Assembly (NCBI GenBank): GCA_019695215.1
Contig: JAIBAK010000017.1
Location: forward strand, 1-63,051
Reading direction: 5' to 3'
From: Bacteroidia bacterium
GTDB lineage: Bacteria > Bacteroidota > Bacteroidia > UKL13-3
DNA length: 63,051 bases
Shown here: piece after piece, positions 9,238 to 17,553 of the stretch
Numbering within the stretch: the stretch's first letter is position 1
Layout of the letters: every line of letters begins with the position of its first letter
The notes under the pieces: model-generated
What the model saw: only the letters and a program-made list of their open reading frames with translations
What the model was told of the DNA's origin: nothing
Databases searched by the model: none
Position numbers and translations under genes: made by a program

Positions 9238-9600
9238 CTACCCCCTTAAAAAAGTTCCCGATACGGCTACCCCGTAGGCAGGTATATTGAGGAGCGGGTT
9301 GATTTTAACAACCTCAACATTCACTTTTTCAACCGATTGATGCCTTGTCAGAATCTGTTCCCCGATTAAGGAAACAATTGTTTCAAGTAGCTGAATATTT
9401 TTTGTTGAAAAGATTTCTTTCACCAATTCACAAACCGAAGCATAATCAACCGTGTGGGTCAACTCACTTACCGGCTCAAAAATTTGCACACCCATTTCTA
9501 CAGATACCCTGAAACTGTTTCCGAGTTGTTTTTCCTCATCATACCAGCCCACGGGTGCATCAATTTGTATATCAATAATTTTTATTGTGTACAATGCCAT
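9238..9600 (-). CDS. folB: Dihydroneopterin aldolase
   Basis: Folate biosynthesis enzyme that cleaves 7,8-dihydroneopterin to 6-hydroxymethyl-dihydropterin and glycolaldehyde. The 120-residue length fits the tunnel-fold family. Motifs: IDAPVGWYDEEKQLGN at the N-terminus, the THTVDYASVCE substrate-binding segment, LLETIVSLI and the Lys in VEVVKINP near the catalytic position. It is divergent from the acyl-CoA dehydrogenase with a 64-base gap. Confidence 0.93.
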   Translation of the reverse strand: MALYTIKIIDIQIDAPVGWYDEEKQLGNSFRVSVEMGVQIFEPVSELTHTVDYASVCELVKEIFSTKNIQLLETIVSLIGEQILTRHQSVEKVNVEVVKINPLLNIPAYGVAVSGTFLRG

Positions 9601-9633
9601 ATAAAACCATTAGTTTACAAGGGGCAATATCCT

Positions 9634-9641
9634 TATTTTTG
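9634..9641 (+). promoter_or_regulatory. Bacteroidota -7 element for the acyl-CoA dehydrogenase gene
   Basis: TATTTTTG followed by C is a perfect TAnnTTTG match 23 bases before the ATG at 9665. A TTTA in about the right upstream place (9614-9617) could act as a weak -33 element. Confidence 0.5.
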
Positions 9642-9664
9642 CCCACATAATTAAGAGTAAAAAA

Positions 9665-10885
9665 ATGAGCTCAGCCACCAACGGTGAAAAAGATTTTCAC
9701 CAATCAAGTAAAGCAGACCTGTTTAACCATCCGGATTTTTACCAGATTGATGATCTGCTCACTGAGGAACATAAACTTATCAGAGGCACTGTGCGCGATT
9801 GGGTGAAAAAAAATATCTCTCCCATTATTGAAGACGCTGCTCAGCAGGCAAAATTCCCGCATCACCTGCTTAAAGGGCTTGGGGAGATTGGGGCTTTTGG
9901 ACCGCAATTACCTGCCGAGTATGGTTGCGGTGGTCTTGATTATATTTCATACGGAATTATTATGCAGGAACTTGAACGCTGCGACTCAGGCATTCGTTCA
10001 ACAGCATCGGTACAGGGATCATTGGTAATGTACCCCATTTTTAAGTTTGGTTCCGAAGAGCAAAAGAGAAAGTACCTACCCAAATTGGCCACCGGAGAAC
10101 TGATGGGTTGTTTTGGATTAACTGAACCCGACCATGGATCAAACCCGGCCGGAATGACCACCAATTTTAAAGATATGGGCGACCATCTCCTTTTGAACGG
10201 AGCCAAAATGTGGATTTCCAATGCACCATTTGCCGATGTGGCTGTAGTGTGGGCAAAAAATGAACAAGGAAAAATAAGAGGAGTAATAGTAGAACGGGGC
10301 ATGGAAGGATTTACCACACCCGAAACACATAATAAATGGTCGTTAAGAGCCTCGGCAACCGGAGAATTGGTTTTTGATAATGTAAAAGTACCTAAAGAAA
10401 ATCTGCTTCCGGGAGTTGAAGGACTAAAAGGACCACTCACCTGTCTCAACTCGGCCCGCTACGGAATTAGTTGGGGTGCCATAGGTGCGGCAATGGATTG
10501 TTATGACTCGGCTTTACGATACACCAAAGAACGTCATCAGTTTGGAAAACCGATTGCCGGATTCCAGTTGCAGCAGAAAAAACTGGCTGAAATGATTACC
10601 GAAATTACCAAAGCACAATTGCTGTCCTGGAGATTAGGAAATCTGATGAATACCGGCAAAGCTACTCCTGCACAAATCTCCATGTGCAAACGCAATAATG
10701 TAGATATCGCGCTTAAAATTGCCCGCGAGGCCCGGCAAATGCACGGAGGTATGGGCATTACCGGTGAATATCCGATTATGCGCCATATGATGAACCTCGA
10801 ATCGGTTATTACCTACGAAGGAACCCATGATATTCACTTGCTGATTCTGGGGATGGAAATTACAGGCGAAAATGCATTCCAGTAG
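9665..10885 (+). CDS. gcdH: Glutaryl-CoA dehydrogenase-type acyl-CoA dehydrogenase
   Basis: A 406-residue FAD flavoprotein of the acyl-CoA dehydrogenase superfamily. Oxidative decarboxylation of glutaryl-CoA to crotonyl-CoA (lysine/tryptophan breakdown) is the best fit. GCDH-like signatures are the RCDSGIRSTASVQ stretch, the FGLTEPDHGSNP loop and the C-terminal YEGTHDIHLLILG segment carrying the predicted catalytic base Glu385. Electron acceptor would be ETF. It overlaps the following exported-protein gene by 14 bases. Another short-chain acyl-CoA substrate cannot be excluded from motifs alone. Confidence 0.85.
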   Translation: MSSATNGEKDFHQSSKADLFNHPDFYQIDDLLTEEHKLIRGTVRDWVKKNISPIIEDAAQQAKFPHHLLKGLGEIGAFGPQLPAEYGCGGLDYISYGIIMQELERCDSGIRSTASVQGSLVMYPIFKFGSEEQKRKYLPKLATGELMGCFGLTEPDHGSNPAGMTTNFKDMGDHLLLNGAKMWISNAPFADVAVVWAKNEQGKIRGVIVERGMEGFTTPETHNKWSLRASATGELVFDNVKVPKENLLPGVEGLKGPLTCLNSARYGISWGAIGAAMDCYDSALRYTKERHQFGKPIAGFQLQQKKLAEMITEITKAQLLSWRLGNLMNTGKATPAQISMCKRNNVDIALKIAREARQMHGGMGITGEYPIMRHMMNLESVITYEGTHDIHLLILGMEITGENAFQ

Positions 10886-11954
10886 ATTCCCGCTTACTTT
10901 TTTATTATTGTTTTTTTTCGGGTTGCAGCTAAAGGCATATGAACTGAAACCCGTAATTATTCAATTGTACTATGGTGAGCAACCCGATACTGCCGGATTT
11001 AATCTGGTAGATAAATTACCTGAATTTTTTTATTCAAATATTAAAGACGGAAAAGTAAATTTATACGATTCCCCCTCTAAAAAAATAAAGATAACATTTG
11101 ACGCCTTGCAACAAATTGAACAATCAAACAAAAGCAAAGCATCTAAAATAAAAACCTTATTTGTTCATGAACTCTGGACTCTTAAAAAAAACAAACTGGA
11201 CTTCTTCCCTGTTGGGATTACTTTAAGCGACTTTAATGAAAAAGGGGAAGTAATTTCATACGGTTATATTGATTTGGAAGAAGCCTTTCCGATGCTACAT
11301 TCAAATCAAATTACTACCAATGCCAATGGTCCGGCTTATTTATCATACTGGGATGCTTTAAAAAGTCACAGGTATTACTACCATATTATTCAGTTTGGTA
11401 AACAGACCGTGCGGAATAAAGCTGAAGGTGAAAAAATAAAAGAAAGCAATTTACAAAAGGGATTCAAAACGCTGCCTGCGGTTGAATTTCCAAAAAGCAA
11501 ATTGATAACCTACCGCGTTGAAAACACTTCCGAAAATACCGAACAGAACAAAATCCTTATTCATAAACTGGAACTTGTTTTCCAGAACCATCCGAACCTT
11601 TTTGATTCATGCGGCTTACCGGCCTCTTTTGCCCAAAATGCCACCCCTGTTGAGGCAATACTCATCAAAGAAGTATGGGGCGAGAAAGATGGTTTTTTTG
11701 AATACACTCCTATTTCAGTAACCGCATTTTTTAGTGGCGGGAAAACGTGTGAACTCAAGTTTGACGGAATTGATTTCACTGATTTTAAAATTTTCGAAAA
11801 CGATATTACATCCAAATTATTTAACCTGACAATAATATCAATTAATGGTCAGCCGATAAAACCTGCCGATTCACCGGCATATATTTTTGGCATGCGCTCA
11901 AATGAAATCAGCTGGACCCAGTTAACCACATATGTAAATCAAAAAACAAAATAA
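10872..11954 (+). CDS. Exported protein of unknown function
   Basis: 360 residues beginning with a good Sec signal peptide (MHSSRFPLTFLLLFFFG, cleavage near LKA-YELKP at residues 22-23). The mature part is rich in Lys and aromatic residues, with no cysteine cluster, no transmembrane helix and no sorting domain I recognise. The ATG lies inside the end of gcdH (14-base overlap), and the phosphohexomutase starts 5 bases after the stop, so it is embedded in an operon. Function unknown; the context gives no clear hint. Confidence 0.75.
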   Translation: MHSSRFPLTFLLLFFFGLQLKAYELKPVIIQLYYGEQPDTAGFNLVDKLPEFFYSNIKDGKVNLYDSPSKKIKITFDALQQIEQSNKSKASKIKTLFVHELWTLKKNKLDFFPVGITLSDFNEKGEVISYGYIDLEEAFPMLHSNQITTNANGPAYLSYWDALKSHRYYYHIIQFGKQTVRNKAEGEKIKESNLQKGFKTLPAVEFPKSKLITYRVENTSENTEQNKILIHKLELVFQNHPNLFDSCGLPASFAQNATPVEAILIKEVWGEKDGFFEYTPISVTAFFSGGKTCELKFDGIDFTDFKIFENDITSKLFNLTIISINGQPIKPADSPAYIFGMRSNEISWTQLTTYVNQKTK

Positions 11955-11958
11955 GAGT

Positions 11959-13356
11959 ATGAAAATTAAATTTGGCACTGACGGGTGGAGAGGAATTATA
12001 GCAAAAGATTTTACAGTTGATAATGTAAAGCGGGTAGCCTTTGCCACAGCTGAATGGCTTAAAAAAAACAAGACTGCACCGAGTATTGTACTCGGTCATG
12101 ATTGTCGCTTTGGCGGTGATCTTTTTGCCGAAACCGCAGCCTCTGTTTTTATTGCCAACGGGATTAAGGTGCATATGGCAAAAGGATTTGTTTCAACCCC
12201 AATGATTTCTCTTGGAACTGTTCATGTAAAAGCTGATGCCGGTGTTATTATTACTGCCAGCCACAACCCGCCTTCTTACAACGGCTTTAAGATAAAAGCT
12301 TCTTTTGGCGGACCTGCGACTCAATCAATGATTGACGAAGTAGAAATGCTAATCCCTGACCAATACACGGGAGCGGAGGCAAGCCTTGAAGAAGCAGAAA
12401 AAAATGGCCAATTAGCCGAAATAGATTTGGAAACATTGTATTGTGAACAAATTGAAAAATCGTTCGACCTGAAACTGATAAAAGAGAAAAAACTTGAACT
12501 GGCCTACGATGCCATGTACGGTGCCGGCCAAAATGTGATTCGCAGGTTGTTTCCCGAGGCTACTTTATTGCATTGCGAACATAATCCCGGATTTATGGGG
12601 CAGGCACCGGAACCAATTCATAAAAACTTGTATGAGTTCTCTGAAATGATTCGCATTTCGGAGGAAATTGATTGCGGACTGGTAACTGACGGAGATGCCG
12701 ACCGCATAGGGTTATATAATAAAAAAGGGGAATTCATAGACTCCCATCACATCATCCTTTTACTCATTCATTACCTTCATAAGTATAAAAAACTTGACGG
12801 GAAAGTGATTACCACTTTCAGCGCTGCAAGTAAAATCAGGAAAATGTGTGAAGCATATGGTTTACCGGTACAAATTACCAAAATCGGCTTCAAATACATT
12901 TGTGAATATATGATTAAAGAAAAAGTTTTGGTTGGCGGAGAGGAATCAGGAGGTATAGCCATTACAGGCCATATTCCGGAGAGAGACGGAATATGGATTG
13001 GATTAACCATTTGGGAATTTATGGCCAAAACAGGAAAATCGCTTGATGAACTAATTGCCGAGGTTTATGAAGTAACCGGAACCTTTGCCATGGAACGAAA
13101 TGACCTTCACCTGCAGGAAAATCAAAAAAACTCCATCATTGAAAAATGTCAAACCGGGCAATACAAAAATTTTGGCAGCTACCGGATTGTAAACACTGAG
13201 TCTATTGATGGATTTAAGTTTCACCTGCATACAGGAGATTGGGTAATGATTCGCCCATCGGGTACCGAGCCCGTATTACGTACCTATGCCGAAGCTCCGG
13301 ATTCCAAAACGGCCTTTGATATTCTGGAACAGACTAAAAATACCATTCTACTGTAG
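11959..13356 (+). CDS. Alpha-D-phosphohexomutase (phosphoglucomutase/phosphomannomutase family)
   Basis: 465 residues with the four-domain phosphohexomutase signature. Seen: N-terminal KFGTDGWRG; active-site phosphoserine loop TASHNPP with Ser101; metal loop DGDADR; sugar-binding loop GGEESGG; and C-terminal phosphate-binding RPSGTEPVLR. It interconverts hexose 1- and 6-phosphates; whether glucose, mannose or glucosamine is preferred is not decidable here. It is followed, after a 137-base gap, by a polyprenyl-phosphate sugar-phosphate transferase, which suggests a role in supplying surface glycan precursors. Confidence 0.93.
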   Translation: MKIKFGTDGWRGIIAKDFTVDNVKRVAFATAEWLKKNKTAPSIVLGHDCRFGGDLFAETAASVFIANGIKVHMAKGFVSTPMISLGTVHVKADAGVIITASHNPPSYNGFKIKASFGGPATQSMIDEVEMLIPDQYTGAEASLEEAEKNGQLAEIDLETLYCEQIEKSFDLKLIKEKKLELAYDAMYGAGQNVIRRLFPEATLLHCEHNPGFMGQAPEPIHKNLYEFSEMIRISEEIDCGLVTDGDADRIGLYNKKGEFIDSHHIILLLIHYLHKYKKLDGKVITTFSAASKIRKMCEAYGLPVQITKIGFKYICEYMIKEKVLVGGEESGGIAITGHIPERDGIWIGLTIWEFMAKTGKSLDELIAEVYEVTGTFAMERNDLHLQENQKNSIIEKCQTGQYKNFGSYRIVNTESIDGFKFHLHTGDWVMIRPSGTEPVLRTYAEAPDSKTAFDILEQTKNTILL

Positions 13357-13395
13357 AGTTATTTAGACGAAGGCGGTAAATTGATGGTTGAATAC

Positions 13396-13428
13396 TTTGA
13401 GCGGGCAGAAAATTATTACGTAAATTCG
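13396..13428 (+). promoter_or_regulatory. Bacteroidota-type promoter before the WecA/MraY-like gene
   Basis: TTTG at 13396-13399 and TAAATTCG at 13421-13428 are separated by 21 bases and match the -33 TTTG / -7 TAnnTTTG pattern with one mismatch. The ATG at 13494 is 65 bases downstream, a longer leader than most genes in this window. Confidence 0.4.
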
Positions 13429-13493
13429 TCCCAACCAACTAACCGACCCTTACTGAAAATGAGTATTAATTCTAACACTAATATCGTCTGCCC

Positions 13494-14585
13494 ATGATAA
13501 ACCTTGTGTTGTCTTTTTTTACCGCTGTTTTAATTGTGGTATTTGCAGTTCCCACCATCCGCATGGTTTCATCAATGAAAGGATTGTTTGATATTCCGGA
13601 TGAACGTAAAGTACATTTTCTGGATATTCCGCGTTTAGGAGGCTTAGCCATATTTGCCGGTTTCTTTATTTCTACTAAAATATGGGGAATATGGACTGAA
13701 GCCAGTTTGCCCCGTATCCAGTATTTTGAGGCCGCATTATTTATCCTTTTCTTCTCAGGATTAAAAGATGATTTGGTAAAACTGACCCCTTATAAAAAAC
13801 TGCTTGCCCAATTACTTGCAGCAATTATTATCATAGTGGGAGAAGATATCCGTATAAAAAGCTTTTTTGGGATATTCAGCATTTATGAATTGTCGTATCC
13901 GGTAAGTTTTGCCCTTACTTTATTTACCTTTATTGTAATCACCAATTCATTTAATTTAATTGACGGGATTGACGGACTTGCAGGAGGAATTGGTTTAATT
14001 ACCTCACTTACTTTCGGTCTTTGGTTTAATTTTAACGGAAACATTGGCTGGTCGGTAATGGCATTCAGTATGAGCGGAGCCCTATTGGGCTTCCTGTTTT
14101 TTAATTTCAACCCGGCAAAAATTTTTATGGGCGATTCGGGGGCTTTGGTAATAGGTTTTGTGATGAGTGTTTTTGCCATTCAGTTTATTGATTTAAGTGC
14201 AGGTTCAGGTATTCCTGCCCCTTCTATTGCAATTGCTATTTTAATTGTACCTTTAATTGACACCTTGCGTGTGGTTATTATACGTCTTGTAAAAAAACAT
14301 CCGCCCTTTAAGGCCGACCAAAACCATATTCATCATTCCATTCTTGCCATTGGTTTAAATCATACCGAAACATCTCTTTTACTGTATTTGGTAAACATTA
14401 TTTTCGTTATCATTGCTTTTATCATGAAAGATTCAACTCTGGCAAGCCACATGCTTACCATTTTCGGAATTGCGCTTATTCTTAGCTTTATCCCGAATTT
14501 CTTGTTCCAGCAAATGAAAAATGAAAGTACTTTTATGAAGGAACAGGCGGTAAAATCAAAGAAATTAGAGCGCGGAGAACTATAA
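13494..14585 (+). CDS. WecA/MraY-type undecaprenyl-phosphate sugar-1-phosphate transferase
   Basis: A 363-residue polytopic membrane protein (about 10 hydrophobic segments) of glycosyltransferase family 4 in the PNPT superfamily. It transfers a HexNAc-1-phosphate from a UDP-sugar to a polyprenyl phosphate, the first step of O-antigen or similar surface glycan assembly. Hallmarks: the DDLVKLTP motif, the NLIDGIDGLAGG motif and MGDSGAL, with the HIHH-containing loop (DQNHIHHSI) typical of WecA-like enzymes rather than MraY. The C-terminus is Lys/Glu-rich and cytosolic. The stop overlaps the convergent rdgB by 6 bases. Confidence 0.9.
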   Translation: MINLVLSFFTAVLIVVFAVPTIRMVSSMKGLFDIPDERKVHFLDIPRLGGLAIFAGFFISTKIWGIWTEASLPRIQYFEAALFILFFSGLKDDLVKLTPYKKLLAQLLAAIIIIVGEDIRIKSFFGIFSIYELSYPVSFALTLFTFIVITNSFNLIDGIDGLAGGIGLITSLTFGLWFNFNGNIGWSVMAFSMSGALLGFLFFNFNPAKIFMGDSGALVIGFVMSVFAIQFIDLSAGSGIPAPSIAIAILIVPLIDTLRVVIIRLVKKHPPFKADQNHIHHSILAIGLNHTETSLLLYLVNIIFVIIAFIMKDSTLASHMLTIFGIALILSFIPNFLFQQMKNESTFMKEQAVKSKKLERGEL

Positions 14586-15161
14586 GTTCATTAAGAAATT
14601 TTTCATTTGGGCAAAAGCCTGGGCTCTGTGACTGATTTGGTTTTTTTCTTCCAGTAACATTTGAGCAAAAGTTATTTCTGAATTTTCAGGTTTAAACACC
14701 GGATCATATCCAAACCCTCCGTTACCTTTTTTTTCCGTAATGATTTCGCCTTTAACAATCCCCTCAAATAAATATTCTTCCCCGTCAAATATCAATGCAA
14801 TGACGGTTCTGAAATGTGCTTTTCTATCCGGTTCATTTCTTAACTTTTGCAAAAGTAAATCAATATTGTCTGAATCGTTTTTTTGCTCTCCGGCATACCT
14901 TGCGGAATAAACACCCGGTGCTCCGTTTAAAGCATCAACCTCCAAACCGGTGTCATCGGCAAAGCAATTCTTGCCGGTTAATTTAAAAACATGTCTGGCT
15001 TTAATTAGCGCGTTGTCCTCAAGGGTATGGCCTGTTTCAGGAATTTCACCGGTGTATCCTAAATCAATTAATGAGCGAACATCGAATTTACCTTCGAGCA
15101 AGGCACTTATTTCAATAGCTTTATTCCGGTTTTGGGTAGCAAATATGAGTTGTGGTAACAT
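14580..15161 (-). CDS. rdgB: RdgB/HAM1 non-canonical purine NTP pyrophosphatase
   Basis: House-cleaning enzyme that hydrolyses dITP, XTP and ITP to the monophosphates. 193 residues with the family motifs FATQNRNKA (N-terminal substrate loop), ADDTGLEVDAL with the metal-binding acidic pair, GVYSARYAG, GGFGYDPVF and the C-terminal SHRAQA. It is the second gene after a protein of unknown function (3-base gap). Confidence 0.95.
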   Translation of the reverse strand: MLPQLIFATQNRNKAIEISALLEGKFDVRSLIDLGYTGEIPETGHTLEDNALIKARHVFKLTGKNCFADDTGLEVDALNGAPGVYSARYAGEQKNDSDNIDLLLQKLRNEPDRKAHFRTVIALIFDGEEYLFEGIVKGEIITEKKGNGGFGYDPVFKPENSEITFAQMLLEEKNQISHRAQAFAQMKNFLMNL

Positions 15162-15164
15162 GTG

Positions 15165-15683
15165 TTATTTAAACATCTCCTGTAAACTTGCCCAAAATTG
15201 CTTTTTAATATTCAAATCGCGCGCAATTTTTTCCAGCGAGTCGGCAGCAAGCAATTTACACTGCTCATCAACTTGTGTTACCTTGTATTTAGGAATAAGC
15301 TGAGTCAATCCTAAGTCCTCCACCGGCATACCAAAAAGTATAATTTTAACAGTCAGGTATTTTTCCTTTAACTTGTCGAAAGAGATTACATCAGCTAACG
15401 GGATGCGTAACAATAGCACTTCATCTAATGCCAGCTTAAGCCCTTTGGTAACCATATCGGAAAAAAGTTGCTGCTCCGACTGATCGAGTTCTTCATCACT
15501 GCGGTAAATAAAAACAATCCCTTTATGCAATAAAGGAGAAGAAATAACCGGTTCTGTTTTATGATCTTTATCATCAGCAACGAAATTAACAGTTTGTTGT
15601 TCGCTTTTAATGAGGTATAACTTATCGTCATACAATAATGTAAGCGCGTTTTTATCAGCAAGTAAAGAATTAAACCCGTCCAT
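15165..15683 (-). CDS. Conserved-looking protein of unknown function, coupled to rdgB
   Basis: About 172 residues, soluble, no signal peptide or membrane segment; acidic/hydrophobic alternation suggests an alpha/beta domain (LTLLYDDKLYLI, FIYRSDEELDQSEQQL). I start at ATG 15683 (MDGFNSLLAD); the longer reading begins with TTG at 15701 and would start inside a possible promoter-like stretch. The 3-base gap to rdgB implies an operon. I recognise no domain. Confidence 0.7.
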   Translation of the reverse strand: MDGFNSLLADKNALTLLYDDKLYLIKSEQQTVNFVADDKDHKTEPVISSPLLHKGIVFIYRSDEELDQSEQQLFSDMVTKGLKLALDEVLLLRIPLADVISFDKLKEKYLTVKIILFGMPVEDLGLTQLIPKYKVTQVDEQCKLLAADSLEKIARDLNIKKQFWASLQEMFK

Positions 15684-15685
15684 AA

Positions 15686-15716
15686 TTTGATTTAGATGCA
15701 AATTACACGAAATTTG
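15686..15716 (+). promoter_or_regulatory. Bacteroidota-type promoter for ilvE
   Basis: TTTG at 15686-15689, a 19-base spacer, then GAAATTTG at 15709-15716 (TAnnTTTG with one mismatch). The ATG at 15739 is 22 bases further on. It partly overlaps the presumed upstream region of the divergent gene. Confidence 0.45.
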
Positions 15717-15738
15717 ACCGCCTCATCAACAAAATAAG

Positions 15739-16818
15739 ATGAATATTCAAATTACACCCACCTCCATGTCGAGGATAAAGGAATGCGATTTCAGCCATAT
15801 CGAATTCGGTAAAATATTTTCAGACCACATGTTTAAGGTGGATTACACCAATGGTCAATGGCAAAATCCGCAAATTCTTTCTTACGGCCCTTTATTATTT
15901 AGTCCGGCAATGAGTGTAATTCACTACGGGCAGGGAATATTTGAGGGAATGAAAGCCAATAAAGACAGTGAGGGAAATCCGTTACTGTTTCGTCCGCTCG
16001 AAAACTGGGCCCGGTTTAATAAATCTGCAGCCCGTATGTGTATGCCCGAGATACCGCAGGAACTTTTTATGGAAGGGCTAAGACAACTTGTACTATTGGA
16101 TAAAGACTGGATTCCAAGCGGAGAAGGAAGTGGATTATATCTTCGTCCGTTTATGTTTGCCACTGATGATTTTATTGGAGTAAGACCTTCTGCTAATTTT
16201 TCTTTTATCATTTTTGCCTGTCCGGTAAATGCATATTACACCAAACCACTCAAAGTAAAAGTAGCAGATAAATATGTCCGCTCTTTTGACGGAGGAGCAG
16301 GATTTGCGAAAGCTGCAGGTAACTACGGCATATCTATGTTACCTACCAAAGAAGCTCAGAAGGAAGGCTACGATCAAATTATCTGGATGGATGGACGCGA
16401 ATTTAAATATGTGGAAGAATCGGGAACCATGAACTTGTTTTTTGATATTGGCGGTAAAGTGCTTACTCCCGAACTTGACGGAAATATACTGGACGGAGTA
16501 ACCCGCAAATCATGCATCGATTTGTTAAGAGCGGAAGGAATTGAAGTGGAAGAGCGGAAAATAAGTATTGATGAAGTAATGGAAGCGCACCAGAATGGTA
16601 CTCTTGCCGATGCTTTTGGAACCGGAACCGCTGCCACCATTGCCCCCATTCTTACCATAGGCTACAAAGGGAAAGATTTTGATTTGCCCGCTATAGCCAA
16701 CAGGAAGGTTTGTAATTTTCTTAAAACAAGTTTAGAAAATATTAAAAATGCCCGCACTCCCGATACTTACGGCTGGGTGATGAAAGTAACGGACAAACCG
16801 TGGACAGTAACACAGTAA
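15739..16818 (+). CDS. ilvE: Branched-chain amino acid aminotransferase
   Basis: PLP enzyme of fold type IV that transaminates 2-oxo acids to and from Leu, Ile and Val. 359 residues is the length of the long (BCAT type II) subgroup also found in eukaryotes. Visible: the IHYGQGIFEGMKA segment, ARFNKSAARM, the PLP-binding Lys191 in GFAKAAGNYG, the WMDGREFKYVEESGTMN phosphate/substrate region, and FGTGTAATI. Its end overlaps ung by 19 bases. Confidence 0.95.
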   Translation: MNIQITPTSMSRIKECDFSHIEFGKIFSDHMFKVDYTNGQWQNPQILSYGPLLFSPAMSVIHYGQGIFEGMKANKDSEGNPLLFRPLENWARFNKSAARMCMPEIPQELFMEGLRQLVLLDKDWIPSGEGSGLYLRPFMFATDDFIGVRPSANFSFIIFACPVNAYYTKPLKVKVADKYVRSFDGGAGFAKAAGNYGISMLPTKEAQKEGYDQIIWMDGREFKYVEESGTMNLFFDIGGKVLTPELDGNILDGVTRKSCIDLLRAEGIEVEERKISIDEVMEAHQNGTLADAFGTGTAATIAPILTIGYKGKDFDLPAIANRKVCNFLKTSLENIKNARTPDTYGWVMKVTDKPWTVTQ

Positions 16819-17480
16819 AACTGGATGAAAGCTGGAAGCAATTACTGATTCAGGAATTCAGTAAAGACTACTTTGTAAAACTGAAACAGTTTTTGCTGAA
16901 TGAAAAACAAAACAGACAAACTATTTACCCTCCCGGAAACAAAATATTTGCGGCCTTTGATTATACTCCGTTCGATAAAGTAAAAGTAGTTATTCTGGGC
17001 CAAGACCCCTACCATGGCACAGGGCAAGCCAACGGATTGTGTTTTTCGGTAGCTCCGGGTATTAAACAACCTCCATCCCTGCAAAATATTTTTAAAGAAC
17101 TTGAAAATGACTTAGGAATTAGTCCCCCCGTAAGCGGTGATCTTACTCCATGGGCTCGTCAGGGTGTATTATTGCTTAATGCAACACTCACTGTGAAAGC
17201 GAATCAGGCCGGCTCACATCAAAACCAGGGATGGGAGGTATTTACCGATAAGGTTATTCAATTATTATCCGACCATAAAGAACACCTTGTTTTTATTTTG
17301 TGGGGGAAATATGCTCAGGGAAAAGAAACCTTTATCGACAAACAAAAGCATCTGATAATCAAATCAGCACACCCGTCTCCTTTTTCAGCTTATTCGGGAT
17401 TTTTCGGGTCGAAACCCTTTTCAAAAACAAATAGCTACCTGATTTCAAAAGGAATTTCTCCAGTTAATTTTGCCCTTTAA
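16800..17480 (+). CDS. ung: Uracil-DNA glycosylase, family 1
   Basis: Removes uracil from DNA to start base-excision repair. 226 residues with every family-1 motif: GQDPYHG with catalytic Asp69, the FSV stacking residue, LLLNATLTV, FILWGKYAQ and the HPSPFSAYSGFFG leucine/serine loop with catalytic His. The ATG lies inside the end of ilvE, so translation is probably coupled, although the two functions are unrelated. Confidence 0.97.
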   Translation: MDSNTVKLDESWKQLLIQEFSKDYFVKLKQFLLNEKQNRQTIYPPGNKIFAAFDYTPFDKVKVVILGQDPYHGTGQANGLCFSVAPGIKQPPSLQNIFKELENDLGISPPVSGDLTPWARQGVLLLNATLTVKANQAGSHQNQGWEVFTDKVIQLLSDHKEHLVFILWGKYAQGKETFIDKQKHLIIKSAHPSPFSAYSGFFGSKPFSKTNSYLISKGISPVNFAL

Positions 17481-17553
17481 TGCAACTATTCGTCTAAAAA
17501 ACAGTCTATTTTAAAAATATTTTTATAGATTCGTACTATGAGTGTACTAAAAC